From: Halomonas salipaludis
Lineage (GTDB): Bacteria > Pseudomonadota > Gammaproteobacteria > Pseudomonadales > Halomonadaceae
DNA: 64,000 nucleotides
Assembly (NCBI RefSeq): GCF_002286975.1
Contig: NZ_NSKB01000005.1
Location: forward strand, 434,001 to 498,000
Reading direction: 5' to 3'
Part shown: positions 27,059 through 35,607 of the stretch, piece after piece
Numbering within the stretch: the first letter of the stretch is position 1
How the letters are laid out: each line of letters begins with the position of its first letter
Position numbers and translations under genes: made by a program
The notes under the pieces: model-generated
What the model saw: the letters and a program-made list of their open reading frames with translations, nothing else
Told to the model about the DNA's origin: nothing
The model's database searches: none

Positions 27059-28084
27059 ATTCAACGCGTCCCGCGGCGGTGGGTCAACCGTGGCGCGCGC
27101 TGCCTGGCGGCGTGGCTGGGGCTCATGCTGGTCGGCTGCAGCGGCGATCGCTCGATTCTCGACCCGGCCGGCCAGGCCGCCCGCGAGGTGGCCTGGCTGT
27201 GGTGGGGCATGCTGGCCTTCTCTACCGTGGTGCTGGTGGTGATCACCGCGCTGTGGCTCTACGCTTTCCGCGGTGGCCGGCGCGTGGCCCGCTCGAGCCG
27301 CGACGAGCAGCGCATCGCGCGGCGCTGGATCATCGGCGGCGGGCTGCTGTTGCCGGGGCTATCGATCGTGCTACTGCTGGCCTTCGGCGTACCCGTCGGG
27401 CAGCGCATGCTGCCACTGCCGCTGCCCGACGGCCAGCAGGTCGAGCGCATCGAGGTGACCGGCCATCAGTGGTGGTGGGAGGTGCGCTACCCGGATGCCG
27501 AGGGCGGCGAGGTGGTGACCTCGAACCAACTGATGATGCCGGTGGGCGAGCCGGTGGATTTTCATGTGACCGGCGCGGACGTGATCCACGCCTTCTGGAT
27601 TCCGCGCCTGGGTGGCAAGATCGACATGATCCCCGGGCGCACCAACGTGATCCGCCTCGAAGCCGATGCCAGCGGGGTGTTCGGCGCCCAGTGCGCCGAG
27701 TTCTGCGGTGCCCAGCACACCAACATGCAGCTCCACGTCGAAGCCATGCCGCGCGACGACTTCAATGCCTGGCTGGCCGAGCGCCAGGCGCCGCCCGAGC
27801 AATCCGACGATCATCAGGCGGCACGCGATACCTTCGTCGAGCACTGCGCCAGCTGCCACCGCGTCGCCGGCGTGAGCGACGGCCAGCAGGGTCCCGACCT
27901 CAGCGATATCGGCGACCGCGTCAGCCTTGGCGCCGGGCGCCTGGCGATGGAGGAGGGCGCCATCGCCCATTGGTTGCGCCATCATCAGCAGCTCAAGCCC
28001 GGTAACCGCATGCCGTCCCACGACCACCTCGATGCCGAGACGCTGGATGCGCTCGGCGCCTGGCTGGAGACCCTGAGCCCATGA
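27059..28084 (+). CDS. ctaC: Cytochrome c oxidase subunit II with fused cytochrome c domain (caa3 type)
   Basis: The product is about 341 residues. Lipobox LMLVG|C is followed by two membrane helices (about 40-65 and 85-108). The CuA domain has GHQWWWEVRYPD, DVIHAFWIP and the copper ligands in CAEFCGAQHTNM. A C-terminal cytochrome c domain carries CASCH and a later Met (GNRMPS). The frame has no ATG, GTG or TTG between a distant upstream region and the lipobox that would give a signal peptide. An ATT codon at 27059 has AGGGG 8 bases upstream and gives a normal lipoprotein leader, so I place the start there. It overlaps the next gene by ATGA. The start is the only doubtful point. Confidence 0.9.
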   Translation: MQRVPRRWVNRGARCLAAWLGLMLVGCSGDRSILDPAGQAAREVAWLWWGMLAFSTVVLVVITALWLYAFRGGRRVARSSRDEQRIARRWIIGGGLLLPGLSIVLLLAFGVPVGQRMLPLPLPDGQQVERIEVTGHQWWWEVRYPDAEGGEVVTSNQLMMPVGEPVDFHVTGADVIHAFWIPRLGGKIDMIPGRTNVIRLEADASGVFGAQCAEFCGAQHTNMQLHVEAMPRDDFNAWLAERQAPPEQSDDHQAARDTFVEHCASCHRVAGVSDGQQGPDLSDIGDRVSLGAGRLAMEEGAIAHWLRHHQQLKPGNRMPSHDHLDAETLDALGAWLETLSP

Positions 28085-30612
28085 GCGAGACCGCCCAGAC
28101 GTCGACGCCGCGAGATCCCCAGCGCCTGCATGAGGACATGCACGAGGTATGGGGCAACCCGCGTGGCCTCAAGGCGCTGTCCATCGTCAATCACACCACC
28201 CTGGGCCTGCGTTTCATGGCCACCGGGATGGTGTTCTTTTTGATCGGCGGGATCCTGGCGATGCTGGTGCGTACCCAGCTGGCCTTCCCCGACCAGGAGT
28301 TCATGGCGCCGGAGATCTACAACCAGGTCTTCACCATGCACGGCACGCTGATGATGTTCCTGTTCGCCATCCCCATGCTCGAGGGGCTGGCGATCTACAT
28401 GATCCCCAAGATGATCGGTGCCCGCGACCTGGTCTGCCCGCGCCTCACTTCGCTGGGCTACTGGTGCTACCTGTTCGGCGGCATCATCCTGACCTCGAGC
28501 CTGTTCCTGGAGGTGGCGCCGGACAGCGGCTGGTTCATGTATACCCCGCTGAGCAGCGGCGAATTTTCGCCGGGACCGGGCTCCGACTTCTGGCTGCTGG
28601 GCATCACCTTCGTCGAGATCTCGGCGCTCTCGGCCGGCGTCGAGCTGGTGGTGTCGATCCTGCGCACCCGCACCCGCGGCATGTCGCTGGACAAGATGCC
28701 GTTGTTCGCCTGGTACATCCTGGCCATGGCGCTGATGATCGTGGTCGGCTTTCCGCCGCTGATCCTGGCCAGCATCATGCTCGAGCTGGAACGCGCGGTG
28801 GGCATGCCGTTCTTCGAGGTAGCCGCCGGCGGCGACCCGATCCTCTGGCAGCATCTGTTCTGGCTGTTCGGTCACCCCGAGGTATACATCATCTTCCTGC
28901 CCGCCGCAGGCATCGTCTCGACGCTGATCCCGGTGTTCGCCGGCCGTCCCATCGTCGGCTATCGCTGGGTAGTGCTGGCGATCATCGTCACCGGCTTCAT
29001 CAGTTTTGGGCTGTGGGTGCACCACATGTTCACGGTGGGGATTCCGCAGCTGGCCCAGGCGTTCTTCTCCGCCGCCAGCATGCTGGTGGCGGTGCCCACC
29101 GCGATCCAGGTCTTCGTGTGGCTGGCCACGCTATGGCTGGGGCGGCCGGTGATGAAGCTGCCGATGCTGTGGGTCCTCGGTTTCCTGATCATCTTCGTGT
29201 GCGGCGGCCTGACCGGGGTGATGCTGGCGCTGGTGCCGTTCAACTGGCAGGTCCATGACACCCACTTCGTGGTCGCCCATATGCACTATGTGCTGGTCGG
29301 CGGCATGCTGTTCCCGCTGATGGCCGGGCTCTACTACTGGCTGCCGCTGTTCTCGGGGCGCATGCCCTCCGAGCGCCTGGGTCGCTGGGGCTTCTGGCTG
29401 ACCTTCATCGGCTTCAATGCGACCTTCCTGATCATGCACTGGACCGGTCTGCTGGGCATGCCGCGGCGCATCTATACCTACGAGACGGTGATGGGCTGGG
29501 ACATCTTCAACATGCTGTCGTCGATCGGCGGGTTCGTGATGTCGGCGGGGATTGCCATGGTGCTGCTGGATATCGCCCTGCACTTCCGCTTCGGCCGGCC
29601 GGCGCCGCAGAACCCCTGGAACGCCGATACCCTGGAGTGGACCACCTCGATGCCGCCCAGCGCCTACAACTTCGCCAGCCTGCCACGGGTCGACAGCCGC
29701 CATCCGCTGTGGGACGACCCCGAGTTGCCGCGCTCCATCGCCGAGGGCCGGCACGACCTGGCGGTGATCGACCACGGCCGCCGCGAGCTGTGGGGCAGCG
29801 ATCCGCTCACCGGCAAGGTGCGCGAGATCGTTCACCTGCCAGGCAACTCCTGGTGGCCGCTGTTCGCCTCGTTGGCGCTGGCGGTGGTCTGTGTGTGCCT
29901 GCTGGCGCGGCTCTATCCGCTGGCCGGCCTTGCCACCCTGGCGGCGGTGGGCTTCCTGCTACGCTGGTCGTGGGAGAACGGTGCGCACCCCAGAGCCGCA
30001 CCCGACGCCCAGGTGCAGCCCGGCGACCCGCCGCTTCACTCGCGGACCATGGATGGCCCGGGGCTATGGGCGATGTCGATTGCGCTGCTCGCCAACGGCT
30101 CCTTCTTCCTGTCGTACCTGTTCGGCTGGTTCTACCTGTGGACGGTCTCACCGGAATGGCGCATGCCCGACACCTCGCCGCTGTCGCTGCCGCTGATGGT
30201 GCTGGCGGGAGTAGCGCTGACGGCCGGTACGCTGTGGCTGGAAAAACTGGTGCGCGGCCTGCGCCGCCAGGATGACCGCGGCCTGGCCCTGGGGCTGTTC
30301 GCGGTCACCGCACTGGGCGGCGCACAGCTGGCGCTGCTCATCTGGGTGATCTGGCAGGCCGGTCTCGCCGCCACCGAGACGGCCCACGACGCGGTGCTGC
30401 TGCTCGGCCTGATCTACGTGCTGCTGCACGGCGCTCTGGGCACCATACTGACCCTGCTGCAGGGGCTGCGGGTCGGTTACGGCTACGTCAGCGCCGAGGC
30501 GCCCTTCGAGCCCGCCGTGGTGGCTCGGCTGTGGCGCTACAATTTGATGGTCTTCTGGATCGTGGTATTCGCCCTGGTGACGATGCCGATGTGGCTGGGA
30601 GGTGGGGCATGA
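28081..30612 (+). CDS. ctaD: Cytochrome c oxidase subunit I fused to subunit III
   Basis: The protein has 843 residues. The subunit I part (about 30-560) has the heme and copper ligand segments FTMHGTLMMFLFA, FGHPEVYII, WVHHMFTVGIP and VVAHMHYVLVG. After a hydrophilic linker (PPSAYNFASLPRVDSRHPLW) come five more membrane helices typical of subunit III (SIALLANGSFFLSYLFGWFY, ALLIWVIWQAGLAA, LLHGALGTILTLLQG). It pumps protons while reducing O2 with electrons from the CuA site of the neighbouring subunit II. Its ATG overlaps the subunit II stop, and its stop overlaps the next gene, so the three are one operon. Confidence 0.94.
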   Translation: MSETAQTSTPRDPQRLHEDMHEVWGNPRGLKALSIVNHTTLGLRFMATGMVFFLIGGILAMLVRTQLAFPDQEFMAPEIYNQVFTMHGTLMMFLFAIPMLEGLAIYMIPKMIGARDLVCPRLTSLGYWCYLFGGIILTSSLFLEVAPDSGWFMYTPLSSGEFSPGPGSDFWLLGITFVEISALSAGVELVVSILRTRTRGMSLDKMPLFAWYILAMALMIVVGFPPLILASIMLELERAVGMPFFEVAAGGDPILWQHLFWLFGHPEVYIIFLPAAGIVSTLIPVFAGRPIVGYRWVVLAIIVTGFISFGLWVHHMFTVGIPQLAQAFFSAASMLVAVPTAIQVFVWLATLWLGRPVMKLPMLWVLGFLIIFVCGGLTGVMLALVPFNWQVHDTHFVVAHMHYVLVGGMLFPLMAGLYYWLPLFSGRMPSERLGRWGFWLTFIGFNATFLIMHWTGLLGMPRRIYTYETVMGWDIFNMLSSIGGFVMSAGIAMVLLDIALHFRFGRPAPQNPWNADTLEWTTSMPPSAYNFASLPRVDSRHPLWDDPELPRSIAEGRHDLAVIDHGRRELWGSDPLTGKVREIVHLPGNSWWPLFASLALAVVCVCLLARLYPLAGLATLAAVGFLLRWSWENGAHPRAAPDAQVQPGDPPLHSRTMDGPGLWAMSIALLANGSFFLSYLFGWFYLWTVSPEWRMPDTSPLSLPLMVLAGVALTAGTLWLEKLVRGLRRQDDRGLALGLFAVTALGGAQLALLIWVIWQAGLAATETAHDAVLLLGLIYVLLHGALGTILTLLQGLRVGYGYVSAEAPFEPAVVARLWRYNLMVFWIVVFALVTMPMWLGGGA

Positions 30613-30953
30613 GCCGCCTGGCGCTGACCCATCCGCTGCATCTGGTCATCGGGCTGACGCTGTGGAGCCTATGGTTCGTGGCGATCTACGGTGGGCTGTC
30701 GGTGGCCTGCGCGGTGGCGCCGCCGGCACCGCAGCAGGGCGCGCTGACCGCCATCAATGTGGTACTGGGCCTGCTCACCGCGGCGACCACGGCGCTGCTC
30801 GCCTGGCTAGCCTGGGCCTGTCTGCAGATGGCCCGTGACGAAATGGGCAGGCCGCGTTTCGTGGCCGCGGTATCCGCTGGGCTCTATCTGTTCTCGGCGG
30901 TGGCCACGCTGTTCGTGGGGATTCCGGTGATCGGCGTGCCGCCGTGCCTGTAA
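30609..30953 (+). CDS. Small membrane protein at the end of the oxidase operon
   Basis: The product has 114 residues with three predicted helices (HLVIGLTLWSLWFVAIYGGL, AINVVLGLLTAATTALLAWL, AAVSAGLYLFSAVATLFVGI). Its ATG overlaps the subunit I-III stop, so it is translationally coupled and probably part of, or an assembly factor for, the oxidase. It resembles accessory subunits by position and size only; I recognise no specific family. It ends VIGVPPCL. Confidence 0.8.
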   Translation: MSRLALTHPLHLVIGLTLWSLWFVAIYGGLSVACAVAPPAPQQGALTAINVVLGLLTAATTALLAWLAWACLQMARDEMGRPRFVAAVSAGLYLFSAVATLFVGIPVIGVPPCL

Positions 30954-30999
30954 CGGAGCATCTTGCTGTGCGATGACAGTGACCATCGCAGTGGCCAAT

Positions 31000-31121
31000 G
31001 CGAGGAACGCTGGGGGCAGGGCGAAGAGGGGGTTCTACGCCAGGGATGGCGTAGGTAGCGCCCAGGGATGGGTTTACAGCGCCCCCTCGTAGTCCTGCCG
31101 CCGGATTAGCTCCGAGCTGCC
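31000..31121 (+). repeat. Interspersed repeat family 2, copy 1
   Basis: About 120 bases occur again in the opposite orientation at 36482-36605. One 47-base block (ggtagcgcccaggga.. ending ..cctgccg) differs at only two positions. The centre is a perfect hairpin, CTACGCC/GGCGTAG (31035-31041, 31048-31054). It lies in the 249-base gap after the oxidase operon, with no coding content. Confidence 0.75.
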
Positions 31122-31202
31122 ACCTAGCTTGTGCAAAGGACGCCGGGCGCGCCACGCTGCTATAATCCCGCCACCGCTTTACCCCCATTCAAGGAGCGAC
31201 CC

Positions 31203-31478
31203 ATGCAGAACGCCGTGATTCTGATCAACGCCGAGAAGGGCAAGATCAAGGCCGTGGCCGAGCGCCTGGCCGACGTCGAGGGCATCAGCGAAGTGTTCTC
31301 CACCTGCGGTCGCTACGACCTGGTGGCGATCGCCCGCACCCGCGACTTCGAGGGGCTGGCCCAGTTGGTCACTGAGCGCCTCGACCAGGTCGAGGGGATC
31401 CGTGAGACCGAGACCCTCAATGCCATGCAGGTACACTCGCGCCACGACCTGGAGACGATGTTCTCGGTCGGTTGGTAA
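31203..31478 (+). CDS. Stand-alone Lrp/AsnC ligand-binding domain protein
   Basis: The protein has 91 residues and consists only of the AsnC/Lrp effector-binding (RAM) fold: AVILINAEKGKIKAVAERLA, then STCGRYDLVAIARTRDFEGL and a closing segment with ETLNAMQVHS. No DNA-binding helix-turn-helix is present. Such proteins assemble into ring oligomers and bind amino acids; some partner with full Lrp regulators. AAGGAG precedes the ATG. It is apparently monocistronic, 30 bases or so after a short GC-rich leader. Confidence 0.9.
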   Translation: MQNAVILINAEKGKIKAVAERLADVEGISEVFSTCGRYDLVAIARTRDFEGLAQLVTERLDQVEGIRETETLNAMQVHSRHDLETMFSVGW

Positions 31479-31565
31479 GTACTTACTGGGGCGCTTTAGC
31501 TAACGTGGTGCGTTCCGGCGTGGCCCCGTTTCACGGATGATCGAGAGTCAGCAAGTGTTCACTAT

Positions 31566-32423
31566 ATGAAGCGACGCATATCTCGCTGGCGCCGACGGGC
31601 GCGCGGCTTCGGTATCAGCCTGGTATTCGTGCTGGTCGGCAGCGGCCTGTGGTACAGCCAGGAGCAGGAATATCGCGACCAGCTGGTGTGGATGGGGGTG
31701 CCGACCTGGGAGTCGCCGACGCCGACCAGCCTGCATCGGGTGCTGCGCAACGACGGCTTCCTGGTCGGCTGGTCGGACCTGCGCGTCAACCCGCTGTGGG
31801 TCAGCTACACCCTGCATGAGGTGGAGGATCCGCGTGCCGGCCCGCGGCCCAATTTTCAACGCGACTGGCGCACCCTGTGGCCGATCGCGCCGGATAGCTA
31901 CTTCGGCAGCGGCTATGACCGCGGCCACCTGGCGCCCAACTACGCCATCGCCGCAGTGCATGGCGTCGAGGCCCAGGCGCAGAGCTTCTTGATGAGCAAT
32001 ATCTCGCCGCAGCGCCCGGACCTCAACCGACGCCTTTGGCAGCGCCTCGAGGAGGTGGTGATCGACCATTTCGTGCCGCGCTTCGGGGTGGTGCAGGTGA
32101 TCACCGGCCCGGTGTTTCCCGAGCGATTCATGGACAACGTTTTCAATCGCGTGGGGCTGGTGGAGATTCCCGAGGCCTTCTACAAGATCCTGGTGGTGCC
32201 CGCCGAGCAGCCGCTGGCGCTGGCCTTCATCATGCCCCAGGAGGTCGCTGGCGATGAGCCCCTCGACGACTACCTGGTCAGCATCGACGAGGTCGAGGCG
32301 CGCACCGGGCTGGATTTCTTTCCCAACCTGCCCGCGGCCGAGGCACAGCGACTGGAGAGCCGGGTGGTCAGCGACGGCTGGGCGCTGGGTGAGGTCGCCA
32401 GGCTGCCGGGCCGCTTCGACTAG
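31566..32423 (+). CDS. DNA/RNA non-specific endonuclease (NUC1 family)
   Basis: The protein has 285 residues. A basic N terminus and one hydrophobic segment (GISLVFVLVGSGLWY, 16-30) indicate export or membrane anchoring. The beta-beta-alpha metal fold has DRGHLAP with His121 as general base and MSNISPQRPDLNR with the metal-ligand Asn. A NUC1-type tail with GPVF and FYKILVV follows. It cleaves single- and double-stranded nucleic acids, probably in the periplasm or outside. No strong ribosome-binding site is visible before the ATG, so the start could be a little different. Confidence 0.9.
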   Translation: MKRRISRWRRRARGFGISLVFVLVGSGLWYSQEQEYRDQLVWMGVPTWESPTPTSLHRVLRNDGFLVGWSDLRVNPLWVSYTLHEVEDPRAGPRPNFQRDWRTLWPIAPDSYFGSGYDRGHLAPNYAIAAVHGVEAQAQSFLMSNISPQRPDLNRRLWQRLEEVVIDHFVPRFGVVQVITGPVFPERFMDNVFNRVGLVEIPEAFYKILVVPAEQPLALAFIMPQEVAGDEPLDDYLVSIDEVEARTGLDFFPNLPAAEAQRLESRVVSDGWALGEVARLPGRFD

Positions 32424-32531
32424 CCTAGTCAGTGCTTAGCTAGCAGTGCTCAGTGAGCAGGCACGAGAATGCGCCACCTTGATGGTTTCGGGGCGGTGGT
32501 GCAGAGATATTAGAGGGGATATTACCAGCAG

Positions 32532-32618
32532 TGGTGCCCAGAAGAGGACTTGAACCTCCACGTCCGTAAGGACACTAGCACCTGAAGCTAGCGCGTCTAC
32601 CAATTCCGCCATCTGGGC
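32532..32618 (-). tRNA. tRNA-Leu(CAG), copy 1
   Basis: Eighty-seven bases including an encoded CCA. Acceptor stem GCCCAGA/TCTGGGC, anticodon loop TTCAGGT with CAG, long class II variable arm TGTCCTTACGGACG and T-loop GGTTCAAGTCC. First of four head-to-tail copies as listed by position; it is the last in transcription order. Confidence 0.97.
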
Positions 32619-32658
32619 AGCGGATACATCGAAGGGGGCTCTTGCTGCACGATACGCG

Positions 32659-32745
32659 TGGTGCCCAGGAGAGGACTTGAACCTCCACGTCCATAAGGAC
32701 ACTAGCACCTGAAGCTAGCGCGTCTACCAATTCCGCCACCTGGGC
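32659..32745 (-). tRNA. tRNA-Leu(CAG), copy 2
   Basis: Same body as copy 1 but with acceptor stem GCCCAGG/CCTGGGC and one change in the variable-arm loop (TTATGG rather than TTACGG). The 8 bases before and after (CACGATAC, GTATCGTG) are complementary, extending the acceptor stem in the precursor. Confidence 0.97.
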
Positions 32746-32767
32746 GTATCGTGTGGTCATGTTCGCG

Positions 32768-32854
32768 TGGTGCCCAGGAGAGGACTTGAACCTCCACGTC
32801 CGTAAGGACACTAGCACCTGAAGCTAGCGCGTCTACCAATTCCGCCACCTGGGC
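32768..32854 (-). tRNA. tRNA-Leu(CAG), copy 3
   Basis: Same as copy 2 in the acceptor stem and as copy 1 in the variable arm, with encoded CCA. Flanks TCATGTTC and GAACATGA are complementary over 8 bases, again extending the precursor stem. Confidence 0.97.
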
Positions 32855-32920
32855 GAACATGAACCGTCGAGCTGATAAAGAGCGTGGGACTTGCATCCCG
32901 TGACATCCGAAGACGTCGAT

Positions 32921-33007
32921 TGGTGCCCAGAAGAGGACTTGAACCTCCACGTCCGTAAGGACACTAGCACCTGAAGCTAGCGCGTCTACCAATTCCGCCA
33001 TCTGGGC
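32921..33007 (-). tRNA. tRNA-Leu(CAG), copy 4
   Basis: Identical in sequence to copy 1, with encoded CCA and no complementary flanks. It is the promoter-proximal copy; the promoter should lie in 33008-33219 on the minus strand, where I could not pick out a clear one. Confidence 0.97.
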
Positions 33008-33219
33008 AAGTGGCCAGCATCATACCGATTGCGCAGTGAATTGCAAGCCCAGAGCGCCGCCTGGGCGCCTTTTCAGTGCACCAGCGAGCACTGCGGGTCG
33101 GCAATGGTTGGGTGTGGAGAGCGGCGGCGCTATACTGCCGCCATGACATTGACAACACGACCGAATATTGCCTCCCGCCCGCAGTGCCTCGCGCGCAATT
33201 CTTCAAGGACGCCCCTCGC

Positions 33220-35607
33220 ATGACTCATTGGACGCTCAGCGACGACCCCCACGCGGAACGTGAAGCCCACAAGTACGACAATCCCGTCCCCAGTCGCGAA
33301 TACCTGCTGGCCCGTCTGGAAGACTACGGCAAGCCGATCACCCACGAGAACATGAGCCGCATGCTGGGCCTCGAGGATGACAATCAGCTCGAGGCGGTGC
33401 GCCGCCGCCTGGCGGCGATGGAGCGCGACGGCCAGATCCTGCGCGACCGCCGCGGCGCCTATGCGTTGATCAACAAGCTCGACCTGATCAAGGGCAAGGT
33501 GCTTGGCCATCGCGACGGCTTTGGCTTCCTGATCCGCGATGACGGCAAGAAGCCCGACCTGGTGCTGCCGCCGCGTCAGATGCGCCGCGTGTTCCACGGC
33601 GACCACGTGCTGGTGCGGGTCAGTGGCCGCGACCGCCGCGGCCGCGACGAGGCGACCATCGCCGAGATCATCGCCCGCAATACCCAGACCATCGTCGGCG
33701 TCTACCGCCAGAACAGCGATGAGTTCGGGGTGCTGATTCCCGAGAATTCGCGCATCTCCCAGGAAGTGATCATTCCCCATAGTGCCTGCGGCGGCGCCCA
33801 GGACGGCCAGGTGGTCTCGGCCAAGATCGTCAAGCAGCCCGAGACCCGGGTACAGCCGGTGGGCGAAGTGGTCGAGGTGCTCGGCGAGCGCATGGATCCG
33901 GGGATGGAGATCGACATCGCCATCCGCAGTCACGATATTCCCGCCGACTTCCCGCCCGACGTGCTCGACCAGATCGCCAGCATGTCGGCCGAGGTCGCCG
34001 AGGAGGACAAGGCGCACCGCATCGACCTGCGCGACGTGCCGCTGGTGACCATCGACGACGAGAGCGCCAAGGACTTCGACGACGCGGTGTGCGCCTGGAA
34101 GACCAAGTCCGGCAGCTGGAAGCTGCTGGTGGCGATCGCCGACGTCTCGCACTACGTGCGCCCCGGCACTGCCCTGGACCAGGAGGCCCACACCCGCGGC
34201 AACTCAGTGTACTTCCCGGGGCAGGTGGTGCCGATGCTGCCGGAGTTGCTCTCCAACGGACTCTGCTCGCTGAACCCAGACGTCGACCGCCTGGCGATGG
34301 TCTGCGAGATGAACATCTCCCAGAGCGGTACGATCAGCCGCTACCGCTTCTACGAGGCGGTGTTCCGCTCCCATGCTCGTCTCACCTACAACAAAGTTGG
34401 CAAGATCCTCGAGAGCGAGGAGAGCCCCGAGCGTGCCGCGTTGCGCGACGAATACCGCGAGCTGGTGCCGTCGCTGGAGAATCTGCACGCGCTCTACCAC
34501 CTGCTGCGTGAGTCGCGCAGCGAGCGCGGCGCCATCGAGTTCGAGACCACCGAGACGGCGATCCTGTTCAATGAGGAGCGCAAGATCGAGAACATCGTGC
34601 CGCGTTCACGCAACGATGCCCACAAGATCATCGAGGAGTGCATGCTGGCCGCCAACGTGGCCACCGCGCGTTTCCTCGACAAGCACGACCTTCCGGCGCT
34701 GTACCGCATCCACCAGCCGCCGACGCCGGAGCGTCTCGACAAGCTGCGCCTGTTCCTCAACGAGCTCGGCCTGTCGCTGGGTGGCGGCGATGACCCCACG
34801 CCTCAGGACTATCGTGCGCTCGCCGAGGTGATCAAGGATCGCCCCGATGCCGACATCATCCAGACCGTGATGCTGCGCTCGATGAACCGCGCGGTCTACT
34901 CGCCGCACAACGAGGGCCACTTCGGCTTGGCCTATCCGGCCTATGCCCACTTCACCTCGCCGATCCGCCGCTATCCTGATCTGCTGGTGCACCGCGCGAT
35001 TCGTTCGGTGGTGCGCGGCCCACGGCAGACCGCCACGGTGCTGCGCGCCGATGGCGCACCGGTGGATCCGCCGAGCAGCTGGTGTCCCTATACCTTCGAG
35101 CAGATGATCGAACTCGGCGAGCACTGCTCGATGACCGAGCGCCGCGCCGACGACGCCACCCGCGATGTCGAGGACTGGCTCAAGTGCGAGTTCATGTCCG
35201 ACAAGCTCGGCGAGGTCTACGACGGCACCATCGCCTCGGTCACCCAGTTCGGTATCTTCGTGCGCCTCGACGACATCTATGTCGAGGGCCTGGTCCACGT
35301 CACCTCGCTGCCCTCCGACTACTACCACTACGAGGCCGAGAAGCACCGCCTCAAGGGCGAGCGCTCGGGAGTCTCCTATCGCCTGGGCGACGGCGTCACC
35401 GTGCAGGTGGCGCGGGTCGACCTCGATGAGCGCAAGCTCGACTTCGATCTGGTCGACGACAAGCCGCGGCCGAAGCGCACGCCCAAGCGCGGCAAGCCGA
35501 GCGCTGCCAAGTCGGACGGCGCCAAGAGCGACAAGGCCGAGGCGCCGGGCGGCAAGCCGCGCCGCCGCCGCGGCCCGCGCAAGCCCAAGGGCGGTGGCAA
35601 GCGCTGA
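33220..35607 (+). CDS. rnr: Ribonuclease R
   Basis: The protein has 795 residues. In order: a winged-helix N-terminal domain (about 20-80), two cold-shock-like domains, the RNB catalytic domain with TIDDESAKDFDDAV and IADVSHYV (metal-binding aspartates), an S1 domain (GTIASVTQFGIFVRLDDIYV) and a Lys/Arg-rich tail. It degrades structured RNA from the 3' end. I start at MTHWTLSDDPH (AAGGA upstream); the frame is open further upstream but only over tRNA-flanking DNA. The stop overlaps the rlmB start (TGATG), the conserved gene pair of gammaproteobacteria. Confidence 0.96.
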   Translation: MTHWTLSDDPHAEREAHKYDNPVPSREYLLARLEDYGKPITHENMSRMLGLEDDNQLEAVRRRLAAMERDGQILRDRRGAYALINKLDLIKGKVLGHRDGFGFLIRDDGKKPDLVLPPRQMRRVFHGDHVLVRVSGRDRRGRDEATIAEIIARNTQTIVGVYRQNSDEFGVLIPENSRISQEVIIPHSACGGAQDGQVVSAKIVKQPETRVQPVGEVVEVLGERMDPGMEIDIAIRSHDIPADFPPDVLDQIASMSAEVAEEDKAHRIDLRDVPLVTIDDESAKDFDDAVCAWKTKSGSWKLLVAIADVSHYVRPGTALDQEAHTRGNSVYFPGQVVPMLPELLSNGLCSLNPDVDRLAMVCEMNISQSGTISRYRFYEAVFRSHARLTYNKVGKILESEESPERAALRDEYRELVPSLENLHALYHLLRESRSERGAIEFETTETAILFNEERKIENIVPRSRNDAHKIIEECMLAANVATARFLDKHDLPALYRIHQPPTPERLDKLRLFLNELGLSLGGGDDPTPQDYRALAEVIKDRPDADIIQTVMLRSMNRAVYSPHNEGHFGLAYPAYAHFTSPIRRYPDLLVHRAIRSVVRGPRQTATVLRADGAPVDPPSSWCPYTFEQMIELGEHCSMTERRADDATRDVEDWLKCEFMSDKLGEVYDGTIASVTQFGIFVRLDDIYVEGLVHVTSLPSDYYHYEAEKHRLKGERSGVSYRLGDGVTVQVARVDLDERKLDFDLVDDKPRPKRTPKRGKPSAAKSDGAKSDKAEAPGGKPRRRRGPRKPKGGGKR

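Noticed and set aside
32532-33007. Regularly repeated units that resemble a CRISPR or satellite array
   Set aside because: Each unit folds as a full tRNA-Leu with encoded CCA, so it is a tRNA array.
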